Source: an uncultured Sphingomonas sp.
Lineage (GTDB): Bacteria > Pseudomonadota > Alphaproteobacteria > Sphingomonadales > Sphingomonadaceae
DNA length: 64,000 bases
Assembly: GCA_946482655.1 (NCBI GenBank)
Contig: CAMLSA010000001.1
Coordinates: 1 to 64,000, forward strand
Reading direction: 5' to 3'
Part shown: one piece after another, positions 7,459 to 15,575 of the stretch
Layout: the number at the start of each line of letters is the position of its first letter
Position numbering within the stretch: position 1 is the first letter of the stretch
Notes under the pieces: model-generated
What the model was told of the DNA's origin: nothing
Database searches by the model: none
The model's input: the letters and a program-made list of their open reading frames with translations, nothing else
Translations under genes and position numbers: made by a program

Positions 7459-8751
7459 CTAGGGCAGGTCCAAAGGGCTCTCTGCCGTGCGATCACCGTC
7501 ATTTCCTCTGGGCCATGATTTGATATGAATGTCGCGCCGGGGCAGCGGGATCGTGATGTTATGCTCTCGAAACAATCGCCAGATCCGGCCGAGAATATCG
7601 GATTGTACATTGCCGACGCCCTGCTCGGGATCGCTGATCCAGACCAGGACGTCGTACTCGACCCCGCGTTCGCCAAAGCTGCGCAGCCAGACATTGGGCG
7701 ATGGGGTGGACAGAACCCGTGAACATTCGGTCGCGGCTTGAATCATCAACCGCTCGGCGAGTTCGAGATCGCTGTCATAGGCGACGCCAAGCGGCATGCG
7801 AATGCGGACGTCGCGGCTCGAATAGGACCAGTTTTCGACCCGCTCCGTCATCAGCAGCTCATTAGGAATCAGATGCTCCTTTCCGTCCCGCGTAATGACG
7901 GACACGGCGCGTACCCCGATCTTGTTGACCCAGCCAAATGTGTCCCCCACCACGATCACGTCGCCGGGCTTGACCGATCTGTCCATGAGCAGGATCAAAC
8001 CTGACAGCAGGTTTCCGAATGTTTTCTGCAGACCGAAGCCTACAGCCAGGCCGAAGGCACCTGAGAAGACGGCAAGCGCCGTCAGATCGATGCCGAGCAG
8101 ATCGATGCCCATCAGGACGGCGATGACTACGAACGCGACGGCCACCAGCTTCTGAATGAGCACGCGTTGATAGCGGTCGAGCGCCCCGGCCTGGTCGATC
8201 GAACGCCCGATGAGGCGGATCGCGATGCGCGTCCCGACGAACAAGAGCGCAGTGACGACGGCGCCGTTCAAGACACCCAGCAAGGTTATCCGGCGCGAGC
8301 CGACGGTGAGACTCGCTGCGTTCAATCCTTCGAGCAGAGGCTCGAGGCCTCGCAGCACTCCCGCCATCGCGCCAATAAATGCCATAATGCCGAGCGGCAC
8401 GGCGACCGATGCGGTTGTACCGGCGGTGCGGGCCAGGCGGTGGACGAGAAATCCGGCAGCGAACCCCGTGGCCACTGCCAGGATAAGCTGGGCCGCGAGC
8501 TCCTCGAACCGAAAAGCACTCGCTCCGGCAAGAAGGACGAGAGCAATGATCCATCGGAATATGGCGCAGATTGCCGGCGGTCCCTGCTCTGCCTGTTCAG
8601 GACCCGATGAAGGCCATCGCGCTACAAGGGGCGGGGCAAGTCTTCTTGCGATCAGCTGGGCTAATGTGAACGATGCTACGCTGATCAGCGCCGCGGCCAG
8701 CGCCTGCTGGATGGCGTGGTCGCCAAGGCTCGGCAGGACGAAAAATTCCAT
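7459..8751 (-). CDS. MscS-family mechanosensitive ion channel
   Basis: The 430-residue inner-membrane protein has several N-terminal hydrophobic segments and the MscS pore-lining helix with its downstream beta domain (AVFSGAFGLAVGFGLQKTF, then SVKPGDVIVVGDTFGWVNKIG). The cytoplasmic part includes RVENWSYSSRDVRIRMPLGV. Such channels release solutes on hypo-osmotic shock. The ribosome site before the ATG at 8751 is weak. It sits with a response regulator, a MarR regulator and small envelope proteins, which fits a stress-related block. Nearby, at 11496, lies the wreck of a second member of this family. Confidence 0.9.
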   Translation of the reverse strand: MEFFVLPSLGDHAIQQALAAALISVASFTLAQLIARRLAPPLVARWPSSGPEQAEQGPPAICAIFRWIIALVLLAGASAFRFEELAAQLILAVATGFAAGFLVHRLARTAGTTASVAVPLGIMAFIGAMAGVLRGLEPLLEGLNAASLTVGSRRITLLGVLNGAVVTALLFVGTRIAIRLIGRSIDQAGALDRYQRVLIQKLVAVAFVVIAVLMGIDLLGIDLTALAVFSGAFGLAVGFGLQKTFGNLLSGLILLMDRSVKPGDVIVVGDTFGWVNKIGVRAVSVITRDGKEHLIPNELLMTERVENWSYSSRDVRIRMPLGVAYDSDLELAERLMIQAATECSRVLSTPSPNVWLRSFGERGVEYDVLVWISDPEQGVGNVQSDILGRIWRLFREHNITIPLPRRDIHIKSWPRGNDGDRTAESPLDLP

Positions 8752-8950
8752 GTCATGTCACAGCCTGAAGTGGAGCCGATATGCAAGCCGGTCGCGCCGC
8801 AGCAAGGCTATTCGGCAACCGAACGCTAGTCCAGAGGAACCCGGCCAGACGCCCTTTCATTGCACATTCACAAATGCTTGCGCGGTCTGTCGTGCGCAGG
8901 CGTTCTGCCGACTGAGTGCAGAGGATGGAGACTGCCCGCAGCAAGATCCA

Positions 8951-9457
8951 TCAGGCAGCGCTCTGCTCGGAATTACTTAGCAGGGCAGCCAGGGCGCTCA
9001 AAATCTCGCTGCTCTTGAAAGGCTTCCCCACGAACTGGCTGACCGGCACGCCCTGCGATGACCAATCCCCGCCACACGTGCCGCTGATATAAACAACCGG
9101 GATCTCGGGATTGCAGAAGCGCGCATATCGGGCGAGTTCCCAGCCCGATGTACGGTCGCCGAGCTGAATATCCGTGACCAGGCCGGACAATTGCATCGCT
9201 CGCGCATCGATGATGGCAATCGCGGCTTCTGATGAAGCGGCCAAGAGCACTTCGAAGCCGGCTCCAGCCAGCACGTCCTCGAGCACAAGACCGATGAGAG
9301 GCTCGTCCTCAGCGACCAGGATGGACCTCACCGTCCGACAAAACTCCTGCGTTGCGGCCAAACTCGAGCCAGGCCTCTGCCCGGCGCGGGCAGCCCTATG
9401 GAAGTGCCGGCTGTTCGCCCCAACGCCCGACGAGCTAGAAATATCGGGTTGCGACAT
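8951..9457 (-). CDS. Single-domain response regulator (CheY-like receiver)
   Basis: The 168-residue product carries one receiver domain after a roughly 43-residue N-terminal extension. The acidic pair E50/D51, the likely phospho-acceptor D96 (LVTDIQLGDRTSGW), S125 in VVYISGT and K145 in GKPF are all present. There is no DNA-binding output domain, so it probably signals through protein contacts. The frame also opens at a TTG three codons upstream (9466), but the ATG at 9457 is preferred; a start near VRSILVAEDE is possible. No histidine kinase is encoded nearby. Divergent from the MarR gene. Confidence 0.85.
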   Translation of the reverse strand: MSQPDISSSSGVGANSRHFHRAARAGQRPGSSLAATQEFCRTVRSILVAEDEPLIGLVLEDVLAGAGFEVLLAASSEAAIAIIDARAMQLSGLVTDIQLGDRTSGWELARYARFCNPEIPVVYISGTCGGDWSSQGVPVSQFVGKPFKSSEILSALAALLSNSEQSAA

Positions 9458-9658
9458 AAATGGCAACGCCTATGCTCGGGTCATTCCGAACACCGCCAGA
9501 AGGCCGAGCCTCGCTTATGGTGAGCCGGCATGTAGGGGTTCATTTCATCCGGAAAATCGTGTCCTGTCCATGCAGCGTCAGCGGTGCCCCGCCCTAATAG
9601 AGACGCTTGACGCCGAGCCGCCGACATCGTTGATGCTGACCCCGTTGGGGAACATCAA

Positions 9659-10087
9659 ATGGTTGACGATACGGACGAAAGTGGGCCTGTAAGCCAGGCC
9701 GATTACGAAACACTTGCGGCTTTCCGCTATGAGCTTCGTCGCTTTCTCAATTTCAGCGCGCAGGCGGCGAAGGCGCTCGGAATGACTCCACACCAGCACC
9801 AGAGCTTGCTGGCGATTCGTGCGGCGCCGGAGCAAATGTTGACGGTCGGTGATCTGGCCGACCAGCTTTTCATCCAGCCGCATACCGCCAGCGAGCTTGC
9901 CGAACGGATGATCGCTCTAGGATGGCTTGAGCGGCGACCATCGCCGGGCGATCGGCGCCGCGTGCCGCTTGGGCTGACGCCCCAGTCGCAGACAATGCTC
10001 GGGAAAATGTCTGCGACTCATCGCGGCGAGGTCCTTCGAGTTCGGTCTACGCTGACCGACCTCCTGTCGCGGCTCGGTAAGAGCTAG
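9659..10087 (+). CDS. MarR-family transcriptional regulator
   Basis: The 142-residue product has a winged helix-turn-helix. The recognition region is LTVGDLADQLFIQPHTASELAERMIALGW and the wing is RRPSPGDRRRVPLGLT, both typical of MarR dimers. GGGGAA about 7 bases before the ATG is a good ribosome site. These proteins usually repress neighbouring genes and respond to small aromatic ligands or oxidants. The perfect palindrome at 10225-10245, downstream of this gene, is a candidate binding site for it, but that is an inference from position only. Confidence 0.9.
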   Translation: MVDDTDESGPVSQADYETLAAFRYELRRFLNFSAQAAKALGMTPHQHQSLLAIRAAPEQMLTVGDLADQLFIQPHTASELAERMIALGWLERRPSPGDRRRVPLGLTPQSQTMLGKMSATHRGEVLRVRSTLTDLLSRLGKS

Positions 10088-10094
10088 GACAGAT

Positions 10095-10202
10095 CTAGAT
10101 CAGCAGGTGAAGCAGCCACCTGAAACCGATCAGGACTGCTGCGACGATGCCAGCCACGAGCGCGACCCCTGTCAGCATCTCGATCTTTTCCGCCCGAGAC
10201 AT
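10095..10202 (-). CDS. 35-residue single-pass membrane protein
   Basis: A very short frame begins with MSRAEKIEML and is followed by one strong hydrophobic helix, TGVALVAGIVAAVLIGF, then a tryptophan-containing tail. A clear AGGAG lies about 8 bases upstream of the ATG at 10202, which decides the start; the frame remains open further up without a ribosome site. It is convergent with marR and divergent from the next gene across the palindrome. I do not recognise a family. Small membrane proteins like this often tune membrane enzymes or stress responses. Confidence 0.55.
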   Translation of the reverse strand: MSRAEKIEMLTGVALVAGIVAAVLIGFRWLLHLLI

Positions 10203-10224
10203 TGCGAATCTCCTCAGCCCGCCT

Positions 10225-10245
10225 ATATATCGTACCACGATATAT
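10225..10245. promoter_or_regulatory. Perfect 9-bp inverted repeat, likely operator
   Basis: ATATATCGT at 10225-10233 and ACGATATAT at 10237-10245 are exact inverted repeats with a 3-base spacer. The site is A/T-rich in a GC-rich setting and lies between two divergent genes, 22 bases from one start codon and 27 from the other. A dimeric repressor could control both. The regulator is unknown; the adjacent MarR protein is the first candidate. Confidence 0.7.
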
Positions 10246-10272
10246 CTGTTTTGAGAATTGGGAGATTCACCG

Positions 10273-10785
10273 TTGAAGCAGCGTCGCTCCATGCTTGTCC
10301 TTGCAACCGGCTTTCTGGCGATCACGGCCGGTCAAGCCATCAGCGCTCCGCCGACACTTACCGCCGGGATGGCGGTTTCTGATCCAGCCGGCGGAGCAGT
10401 TGGTACGATCGACAGCGTTACGGCCGATGCCGCGGTTGTCGCTACGGGAGCTCATAAGGTCGCGCTGCCGCTCACGTCCTTTGCGAAGGGCGATAAAGGC
10501 GCGGTGATAGGGCTGACCAGGACCGAACTCGATGCTGCGGCCGCTAAGGCGGCCGAGAATGCTGCGGCGACACTTCGTGCGCAAATAGTTCCCGGTGCGA
10601 TGATCAGCGGATCGCAAGGCAACGCGCTCGGTACCGTGAAGGCCATCGACGGCGATCTCGTCGTGGTCACGTCCGAACATGGCGACGCGCGCTTGCCAAT
10701 TGCGGCGATTGGGAATGGTCCCCAGGGCTTGATGGTCGCAATGACGGCGGCGGAATTCGGGGCGGCCGTAAAGGCTCCCAAATAG
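10273..10785 (+). CDS. Exported PRC-barrel-like protein
   Basis: The 170-residue product starts with a signal peptide (MKQRRSMLVLATGFLAITAGQAISA, likely cut before PPTL). It then contains two similar beta-rich modules, each of the form GMAVSDPAGGAVGTIDSV...VALPLTSF and GAMISGSQGNALGTVKAI...ARLPIAAI. This resembles a duplicated PRC-barrel-type fold in the periplasm. The start is a TTG at 10273, chosen because GGGAG lies 8 bases upstream and the signal peptide begins there. The role is unknown. It is followed 11 bases later by another exported protein, so they form one operon behind the palindromic operator. Confidence 0.65.
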   Translation: MKQRRSMLVLATGFLAITAGQAISAPPTLTAGMAVSDPAGGAVGTIDSVTADAAVVATGAHKVALPLTSFAKGDKGAVIGLTRTELDAAAAKAAENAAATLRAQIVPGAMISGSQGNALGTVKAIDGDLVVVTSEHGDARLPIAAIGNGPQGLMVAMTAAEFGAAVKAPK

Positions 10786-10796
10786 GGGCTGGTCCG

Positions 10797-11162
10797 ATGC
10801 AGCTTCTCCGATCCGCCGTGATCAGCTTAGCGGCGTTCCTGGCCCTCAGCCCTGATGCCCTTTGGGCGGCGCCTCCGGCACCCACTCCTGATCGTGTTTC
10901 CCAGCGGGACTTGCGCAACTACGCAAGTGCGCTCCTAAAGGTACTCGAGATCCGCAGGATCGCGGGTCGTGCCTGGAAGGCGGCCGGTCCAGCCGAACAG
11001 GCGAGCCTGAAGGCGCAGTCGCAGCGTGCGATCTACGAGGTGCTGGCGCGCTACGGCTTCACCGAAGCCAGCTTCAACCAGATCAGCGCGGCCGTCGAGC
11101 GAACGCCGGCCTTGCGAAGACGCGTTCGGGATCTCGTCATGCGCGAGAGCCTGGACCTGTAA
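10797..11162 (+). CDS. Exported protein resembling the DUF4168 family
   Basis: The 121-residue product has a signal peptide (MQLLRSAVISLAAFLALSPDALWA). The helical domain after it contains LRNYASALLKVLEIRR and ends in LRRRVRDLVMRESLDL, the style of DUF4168 proteins. That family is periplasmic and of unknown function. It lies 11 bases after the PRC-like gene. The family assignment is by pattern and should be treated as tentative; the signal peptide is clear. Confidence 0.6.
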   Translation: MQLLRSAVISLAAFLALSPDALWAAPPAPTPDRVSQRDLRNYASALLKVLEIRRIAGRAWKAAGPAEQASLKAQSQRAIYEVLARYGFTEASFNQISAAVERTPALRRRVRDLVMRESLDL

Positions 11163-11236
11163 CTTCATCCGCCGTTGCAGACGGCTTCATCACGGTCGAC
11201 GAGCGGGGGCGTCGGCACCATCACGGGAGAACCGCG

Positions 11237-11428
11237 ATGATCTACCTCGCCGCCATGGTGCTCCTCGCGCTGACCGCGATCCTCATCCGGCTGATCGTTT
11301 GGCTCATGGACAGGGGACGTCTTCAACGATCGAGATTGTTGATTCTTCTCGTCATTCTCTCATTCGTTCCCGCGGTCGCGAGCATGGTGCTTCTCTTCAC
11401 CCGGCATTTGATCGTTCAGCATCCATGA
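11237..11428 (+). CDS. 63-residue two-pass membrane protein
   Basis: The product has two hydrophobic helices (MIYLAAMVLLALTAILIRLIV and LLILLVILSFVPAVASMVLL) joined by a short basic loop, MDRGRLQRSR. GGGAGA lies about 8 bases before the ATG. No family is recognised. Its place between two exported proteins and an mscS remnant suggests a function in the envelope. Confidence 0.5.
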   Translation: MIYLAAMVLLALTAILIRLIVWLMDRGRLQRSRLLILLVILSFVPAVASMVLLFTRHLIVQHP

Positions 11429-11495
11429 CGGAATCGGCGGTTACATCGTGTCCCGTCGTGCGAGAAGCGACGCAATAACTTTCGAAGGAGACGCG

Positions 11496-11727
11496 ATGAT
11501 AGAAACCATCGTCCGATCGCTGGGAATCCGCCCGGCCCTGTGGTCAGCTGCTCACCGCTATGATCGTCATCGGCATCGCCGTGACGGTCGCTCTGGCCGT
11601 GCACGCAGTAGCGCTGACCGGGCTCAGGCGCCTCGCGAGCCGGACCGCCAGCAGTTCCGACGATATCGTAATATCGCGCATCGCGCGACCCACACGATGG
11701 ATCGCGCTCGGTATCGCCCTTTTGCCA
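11496..11727 (+). pseudogene. Truncated, frameshifted start of a second MscS-type channel gene
   Basis: A good ribosome site (GAAGGAG) precedes ATG at 11496, and the frame reads MIETIVRSLGIRPALW. Dropping the extra T at about 11544 continues it as QLLTAMIVIGIAV, followed by ALTGLRRLASRTASSSDDIVISRIARPTRW, a typical MscS N-terminal membrane region. Similarity stops near 11727, just before the converging gene at 11779. The pore and cytoplasmic domains are missing. It therefore looks like a one-base insertion plus loss of the 3' end by deletion. Confidence 0.7.
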
Positions 11728-11778
11728 CGCCACGAAAGCCCGCGCGCGACTGACCCTCCTTTTCGGCGCAGCCGCGAA

Positions 11779-12639
11779 TCAAGGCCGCTCACCTCCGAAG
11801 AGCCGGGCCCACAGGCCCGATGGGAGAGACGAACCCGGTCCCGCGCCGGCTCCTGGCGGCCGGGAGCTCCGATCCGTGCGGGCGTTGCTAGCGTCGGCGG
11901 GTGAGGTCATCCGCGCATAGCGGTAATATGTGGCGAGCAGGACGGCGGATGTCGTTTCTGCGGGGCGATACCAGGGCTTAACGGCTATTCCGGTGTCCTC
12001 GAACGGCAAGCGATCGATCAGGGGCAGGACGCCCCGATATCCTTCCTTGTCGCTGTGGTTGCCAATCAGCGCTTCGAAGTCGTAGCGATCGGCAGACTCC
12101 TTCACCGTCAGACCGGCCATATAGCCGGCCTTGATCCAGAAGAAATTGTACCAGCACCAGCCGAATTTCGAAGGGAACATGCCCGCTCGATTGAGGTCCG
12201 GCCTTGCCGTCAACATGTTCAGATCGGCGGTCAGCCCCACCGCGGTGTGCAATCGGAACAGGCCCATCTTGCTCTCGGCAAGCTGCACGATGCCTTTGCT
12301 GTGACAGTAGTAGATCAGGTCGTCCGAGGCGGATCCCTCGGCCAGCGTCCTCATCGCGCGGAAGCCGGGATACTCGAACCTGTTGCGGCGATCGGAACGG
12401 ATGGACGCGGCATCGATCCGGAACCCGTGGCGCGCAATGGTGCGGTGGACGTCGGCGTCCCAGGCTCGTGGTGCGACATACGGCACCAGAACCTCGGTCC
12501 GGTCTCCGGACAATTCGATCAGATCCGACAGCCATTGAAGTTGCCTGTCCATGAAGGAGAGCCGCTGCCGGACCACGCCCCCATCCGTGTCCTCGTCGCC
12601 CAAATAGGCAAAGTAGACGACCGACTTGGAGATGCTCAT
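11779..12639 (-). CDS. Uncharacterised protein, possibly glycan-related
   Basis: The 286-residue product has no clear transmembrane segment. It includes DLIYYCHSKGIVQ, a FGWCWYNFFWIKAGYM aromatic cluster and a C-terminal tail rich in Pro, Gly and Ser that looks disordered. HSKG segments with aromatic-rich surroundings occur in glycosyltransferase-like proteins of polysaccharide loci, but I cannot assign a family. It is transcribed in the same direction as the methyltransferase gene upstream (121-base gap). The abrupt junction with the mscS remnant at its 3' side suggests a rearrangement boundary. Confidence 0.6.
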   Translation of the reverse strand: MSISKSVVYFAYLGDEDTDGGVVRQRLSFMDRQLQWLSDLIELSGDRTEVLVPYVAPRAWDADVHRTIARHGFRIDAASIRSDRRNRFEYPGFRAMRTLAEGSASDDLIYYCHSKGIVQLAESKMGLFRLHTAVGLTADLNMLTARPDLNRAGMFPSKFGWCWYNFFWIKAGYMAGLTVKESADRYDFEALIGNHSDKEGYRGVLPLIDRLPFEDTGIAVKPWYRPAETTSAVLLATYYRYARMTSPADASNARTDRSSRPPGAGAGPGSSLPSGLWARLFGGERP

Positions 12640-12761
12640 GCTCGATGCGTATGTAGCCGCGTCAGCGTGGCCGCAAGCCGTTGGTTCGCGGTACGGAATT
12701 CGGAGTCAGGCCCGGGGCGCAGCCGGGCCCGGCCACGGGCAGTGTCGCTCCGTGGGCCCAT

Positions 12762-13505
12762 TTAACGTCGCATCCCAACGAGCGTGCCCTTGCACCCGGC
12801 ATGCACCAGCTCGAAATGCCAGTCTGGCCACCCTCTCCGCCATCGGCGGGCTATCACGCGTTCGCCGGGTCTCGCGCCGTCATCCAGCATCACGCATCCG
12901 CCCGGTTCGATCATGTCGAACAATTCCTCCGCGGCGCCGCGGACAAAAGGATGAACGGTCCAGGGCGGCCCGTCGATCAACAGAAGGTCGATCGGTTCCC
13001 CGCAAAGGCCATGGTCATACCACAGGCCGGGCCACCCCCGGGGCGACGGCTTGAGGGGCACCGACCTTATCTCGGCGTCGAGGCCGTGGTCGCGGAGCCA
13101 GGCAGCGGTCGCCTTCGCGAAATCCGTGTCCTGGTCGAAGCCGATCAGCCGGCCGCCGCCGTTCAGCTCGAGCGCCCGCGCGGCCACCAGCGATGTGGCG
13201 CCGACGCCGAATTCGACGACGGTACGCGGCCGATTGCATTCGATATGATCGACCAGCAGGTGGAGGAAACCCGCGTCCGCCTTCCAGCTGCCCAGATTGG
13301 GAAGCGCATCGTCAGGCAGGTCGAGGCGCTCCAGCAGGGATGCCCGTTCACCAGCGCCGCCGCCCGAGAGGCTTCGCAGGAGCCATGGCCAACCGATCGC
13401 TCCGAACGCCAACACATGAGCCCAGTCGGACATCGAGCGCCGGCCGGCGTCGATCATGCCCGCGGAGGCCAGGGGAAGCAGCGGGGTCAGATCGCGTGAG
13501 GTCAT
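12762..13505 (-). CDS. Class I SAM-dependent methyltransferase
   Basis: The 247-residue product has the SAM-binding motif VVEFGVGATSLVAARAL and acidic motif LIGFDQD. DLLLIDGPPW and CVMLDDGARPGE resemble the Methyltransf_24 type often found in surface-glycan and secondary-metabolite loci. The ATG at 13505 is chosen because AAGGAG lies 7 bases upstream, although the frame extends 17 codons further. The substrate is unknown. It is oriented with the gene at 11779 and divergent from the metallophosphoesterase. Confidence 0.8.
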   Translation of the reverse strand: MTSRDLTPLLPLASAGMIDAGRRSMSDWAHVLAFGAIGWPWLLRSLSGGGAGERASLLERLDLPDDALPNLGSWKADAGFLHLLVDHIECNRPRTVVEFGVGATSLVAARALELNGGGRLIGFDQDTDFAKATAAWLRDHGLDAEIRSVPLKPSPRGWPGLWYDHGLCGEPIDLLLIDGPPWTVHPFVRGAAEELFDMIEPGGCVMLDDGARPGERVIARRWRRGWPDWHFELVHAGCKGTLVGMRR

Positions 13506-13812
13506 AGGCGCTCCTTGGCTTCGGGGCAGAACCATTATGCTGCTGAAAAGAGCCAAGCGAATGCGATCGGCCCTCGATACGGTAGCAGAAACATCTTTCG
13601 ATGGCGGATGGAAGTGCCCTCAAGGCTCGGAGCGTCGTGTTTGATGCAGCGCCCATGGGGAAGAGTTGAGCGGCCTGCCCGTGAGGTCGCAAGTTCGTCA
13701 CAGCGAAGACGCTCATGCGCTGCCTTCCCGCGATGATCGTCCTGTAGTTATCCTGGCGAACAAGCCATTGTGATCCGGACGGGTTCAAAACTACAAGGAT
13801 GGCGAGGCGGCG
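13506..13812. other. Gene-free spacer between divergent genes
   Basis: This 307-base spacer should hold the promoters of the methyltransferase (minus) and the metallophosphoesterase (plus). I see no convincing repeat, hairpin or small gene in it. Confidence 0.5.
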
Positions 13813-15531
13813 ATGGGGTTCGATATGGGTTCGAGGCCGGGGATGTCGTCCTGGTACAATCCGGCGATGCTGGCGAGGACCGGCATCCGGGTCGCGATCT
13901 CGACGGTTTTCGGCCAGTTCGCGGACCGCAGGGAGGCACTCGCGGCCGCCAATGCGGTCGAACCGCAACCATTCGATCCGGCATTCGACTATTCGGGCAA
14001 GGCGGACGAAGACGGCTTCTGGTTCGATTTCATCGCGGACACCGGCGACGGCTGGAACGCCACCTATGCGATGGCACGGCTATTGTCCCAGGACGTGATC
14101 GAGCTCGACAGGAAGCTCCCGCGGGGGCGTCTGCTCGTCATGGGCGGCGATCAGGTCTATCCCACCGCTTCGCGCGAGGAATATGGGCGAAGGCTTCTCG
14201 ATCCCTTCGGCAAGGCCCATGAATTGCACCGTGGCTCGTGGCCGGAGACACGACCTGACCTCTATGCGGTCCCCGGGAACCATGACTGGTATGACGGGCT
14301 CAACAGCTTCTTCGGGCTTTTCTGCCGCCGGCGCATCAAGGGGCCGCTGGCTCAGGCGCGCCCGGGGCGGGTCATCGCCGGTCGCCAGACCCAGCAGAGC
14401 CGGAGCTATTTCGCGATCGAGCTGCCCGGCAACTGGTGGATATGGGGCACCGACAGCCAGCTGAAAGGCTATATAGATCAGCCGCAGATCGACTATTTTC
14501 TCCACGCCGCCACCGTCTGGATGAAGGAAGGATCAAAGCTGATCCTGTGCGTCGGAGAGCCGAGCTGGGTTCATGCCGACCCGAAGCATCCCGAAAAGGA
14601 GTTCAACAGCTTCTCCTATCTCGAGTGGCTGGCGGAAAAGGTCGGCCGGGGCCACCGGCTACGGGTGGTGCTGACCGGGGACAGCCACCATTATGCGCGC
14701 TATACGGAAGACGACCGCCACTATATCATATGCGGAGGCGGGGGTGCGTTCCTCCATCCGACTCATCAGCTTCATGACAAGGAATTCGGCTGGCCCCATC
14801 CCAGGCCGGGCCGGAAGGCCTCCGGGTCGCGTTTTTTCAAGCTGGTCGCGCGTTATCCGTCCTCATCGACGTCCTTCATGCTCGCGTTCCGCAACCTGTT
14901 TTTCCCGCTGCTGAACCCGATGTTCACCTTTTTCCATTTCCTCGGCTACGGCCTGTTCAACTGGCTGCTGGACATCAACGCGAGAATGACCGGAACAACG
15001 CTGAAAGCAGCGCTTTCGGTGCAAACGGTCGAGCAGGCCGCGGCGGCCTATTGCGGCCTCCTCTTCATCTCCCCCTGGCCGACCGTGCTGATGGCGATCG
15101 CCTATGCCGGTTATCGCTACCTGGCGCCGGTGAGAAACGGGTGGGGACGATCCGCGGCCGGCTTCGTTCACTGGGCTCTGCAGACCTCCGGGGCACTGGC
15201 GGCGACCTGGCTCGTCATAAGGTGCTTGGCCTTGCCGGGGGCGATGCCGGTCATTCTCGGTGCCGCCGCCGCCGCTCTCGCTTCCTCAGCCTTGTTCGGC
15301 GTCTATCTGCTGACCAGCCTCAATCTGTTCGGCGCCCATTATAACGAGGCTTTTTCGTCGCTGCGCATCGCCGGGTACAAATCGATGCTCAGGATGCGGA
15401 TCCGGCCCGACGGCGATCTCGAGCTTCAGCCTATCGGGTTGCGCAAGGTGCCATTCGAATGGCCGTGGGGCCGCCTGCGGAATCGCGCGCTCCGGCCTCA
15501 CGCCATAGAGAAAAGCCTGGTCATTCGCTGA
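13813..15531 (+). CDS. Metallophosphoesterase with C-terminal membrane domain
   Basis: The 572-residue product contains the calcineurin-like phosphoesterase motifs in order: DTGDG at 76-80, GGDQVYP at 111-117, GNHDW at 155-159 and GDSHHY at 289-294. These bind two metals. Residues from about 355 to 520 form several hydrophobic helices, so the enzyme is membrane-anchored. No signal peptide is present, which suggests the catalytic head faces the cytoplasm, but topology is not certain. The substrate is unknown; related enzymes act on phospholipids, nucleotides or phosphoproteins. It is convergent with hpnL, and a functional link to hopanoids is not shown. Confidence 0.82.
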   Translation: MGFDMGSRPGMSSWYNPAMLARTGIRVAISTVFGQFADRREALAAANAVEPQPFDPAFDYSGKADEDGFWFDFIADTGDGWNATYAMARLLSQDVIELDRKLPRGRLLVMGGDQVYPTASREEYGRRLLDPFGKAHELHRGSWPETRPDLYAVPGNHDWYDGLNSFFGLFCRRRIKGPLAQARPGRVIAGRQTQQSRSYFAIELPGNWWIWGTDSQLKGYIDQPQIDYFLHAATVWMKEGSKLILCVGEPSWVHADPKHPEKEFNSFSYLEWLAEKVGRGHRLRVVLTGDSHHYARYTEDDRHYIICGGGGAFLHPTHQLHDKEFGWPHPRPGRKASGSRFFKLVARYPSSSTSFMLAFRNLFFPLLNPMFTFFHFLGYGLFNWLLDINARMTGTTLKAALSVQTVEQAAAAYCGLLFISPWPTVLMAIAYAGYRYLAPVRNGWGRSAAGFVHWALQTSGALAATWLVIRCLALPGAMPVILGAAAAALASSALFGVYLLTSLNLFGAHYNEAFSSLRIAGYKSMLRMRIRPDGDLELQPIGLRKVPFEWPWGRLRNRALRPHAIEKSLVIR

Positions 15532-15575
15532 ATGCGCGACGTTGGAGGCACGCCCTTCGACCTCGCCGCGCCGCT

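Noticed and set aside
9440..9660. A GGAAT/GTT pair resembling an EcfG general-stress promoter before the response regulator
   Set aside because: The -35 differs from GGAAC and the spacing is too short for the known consensus.
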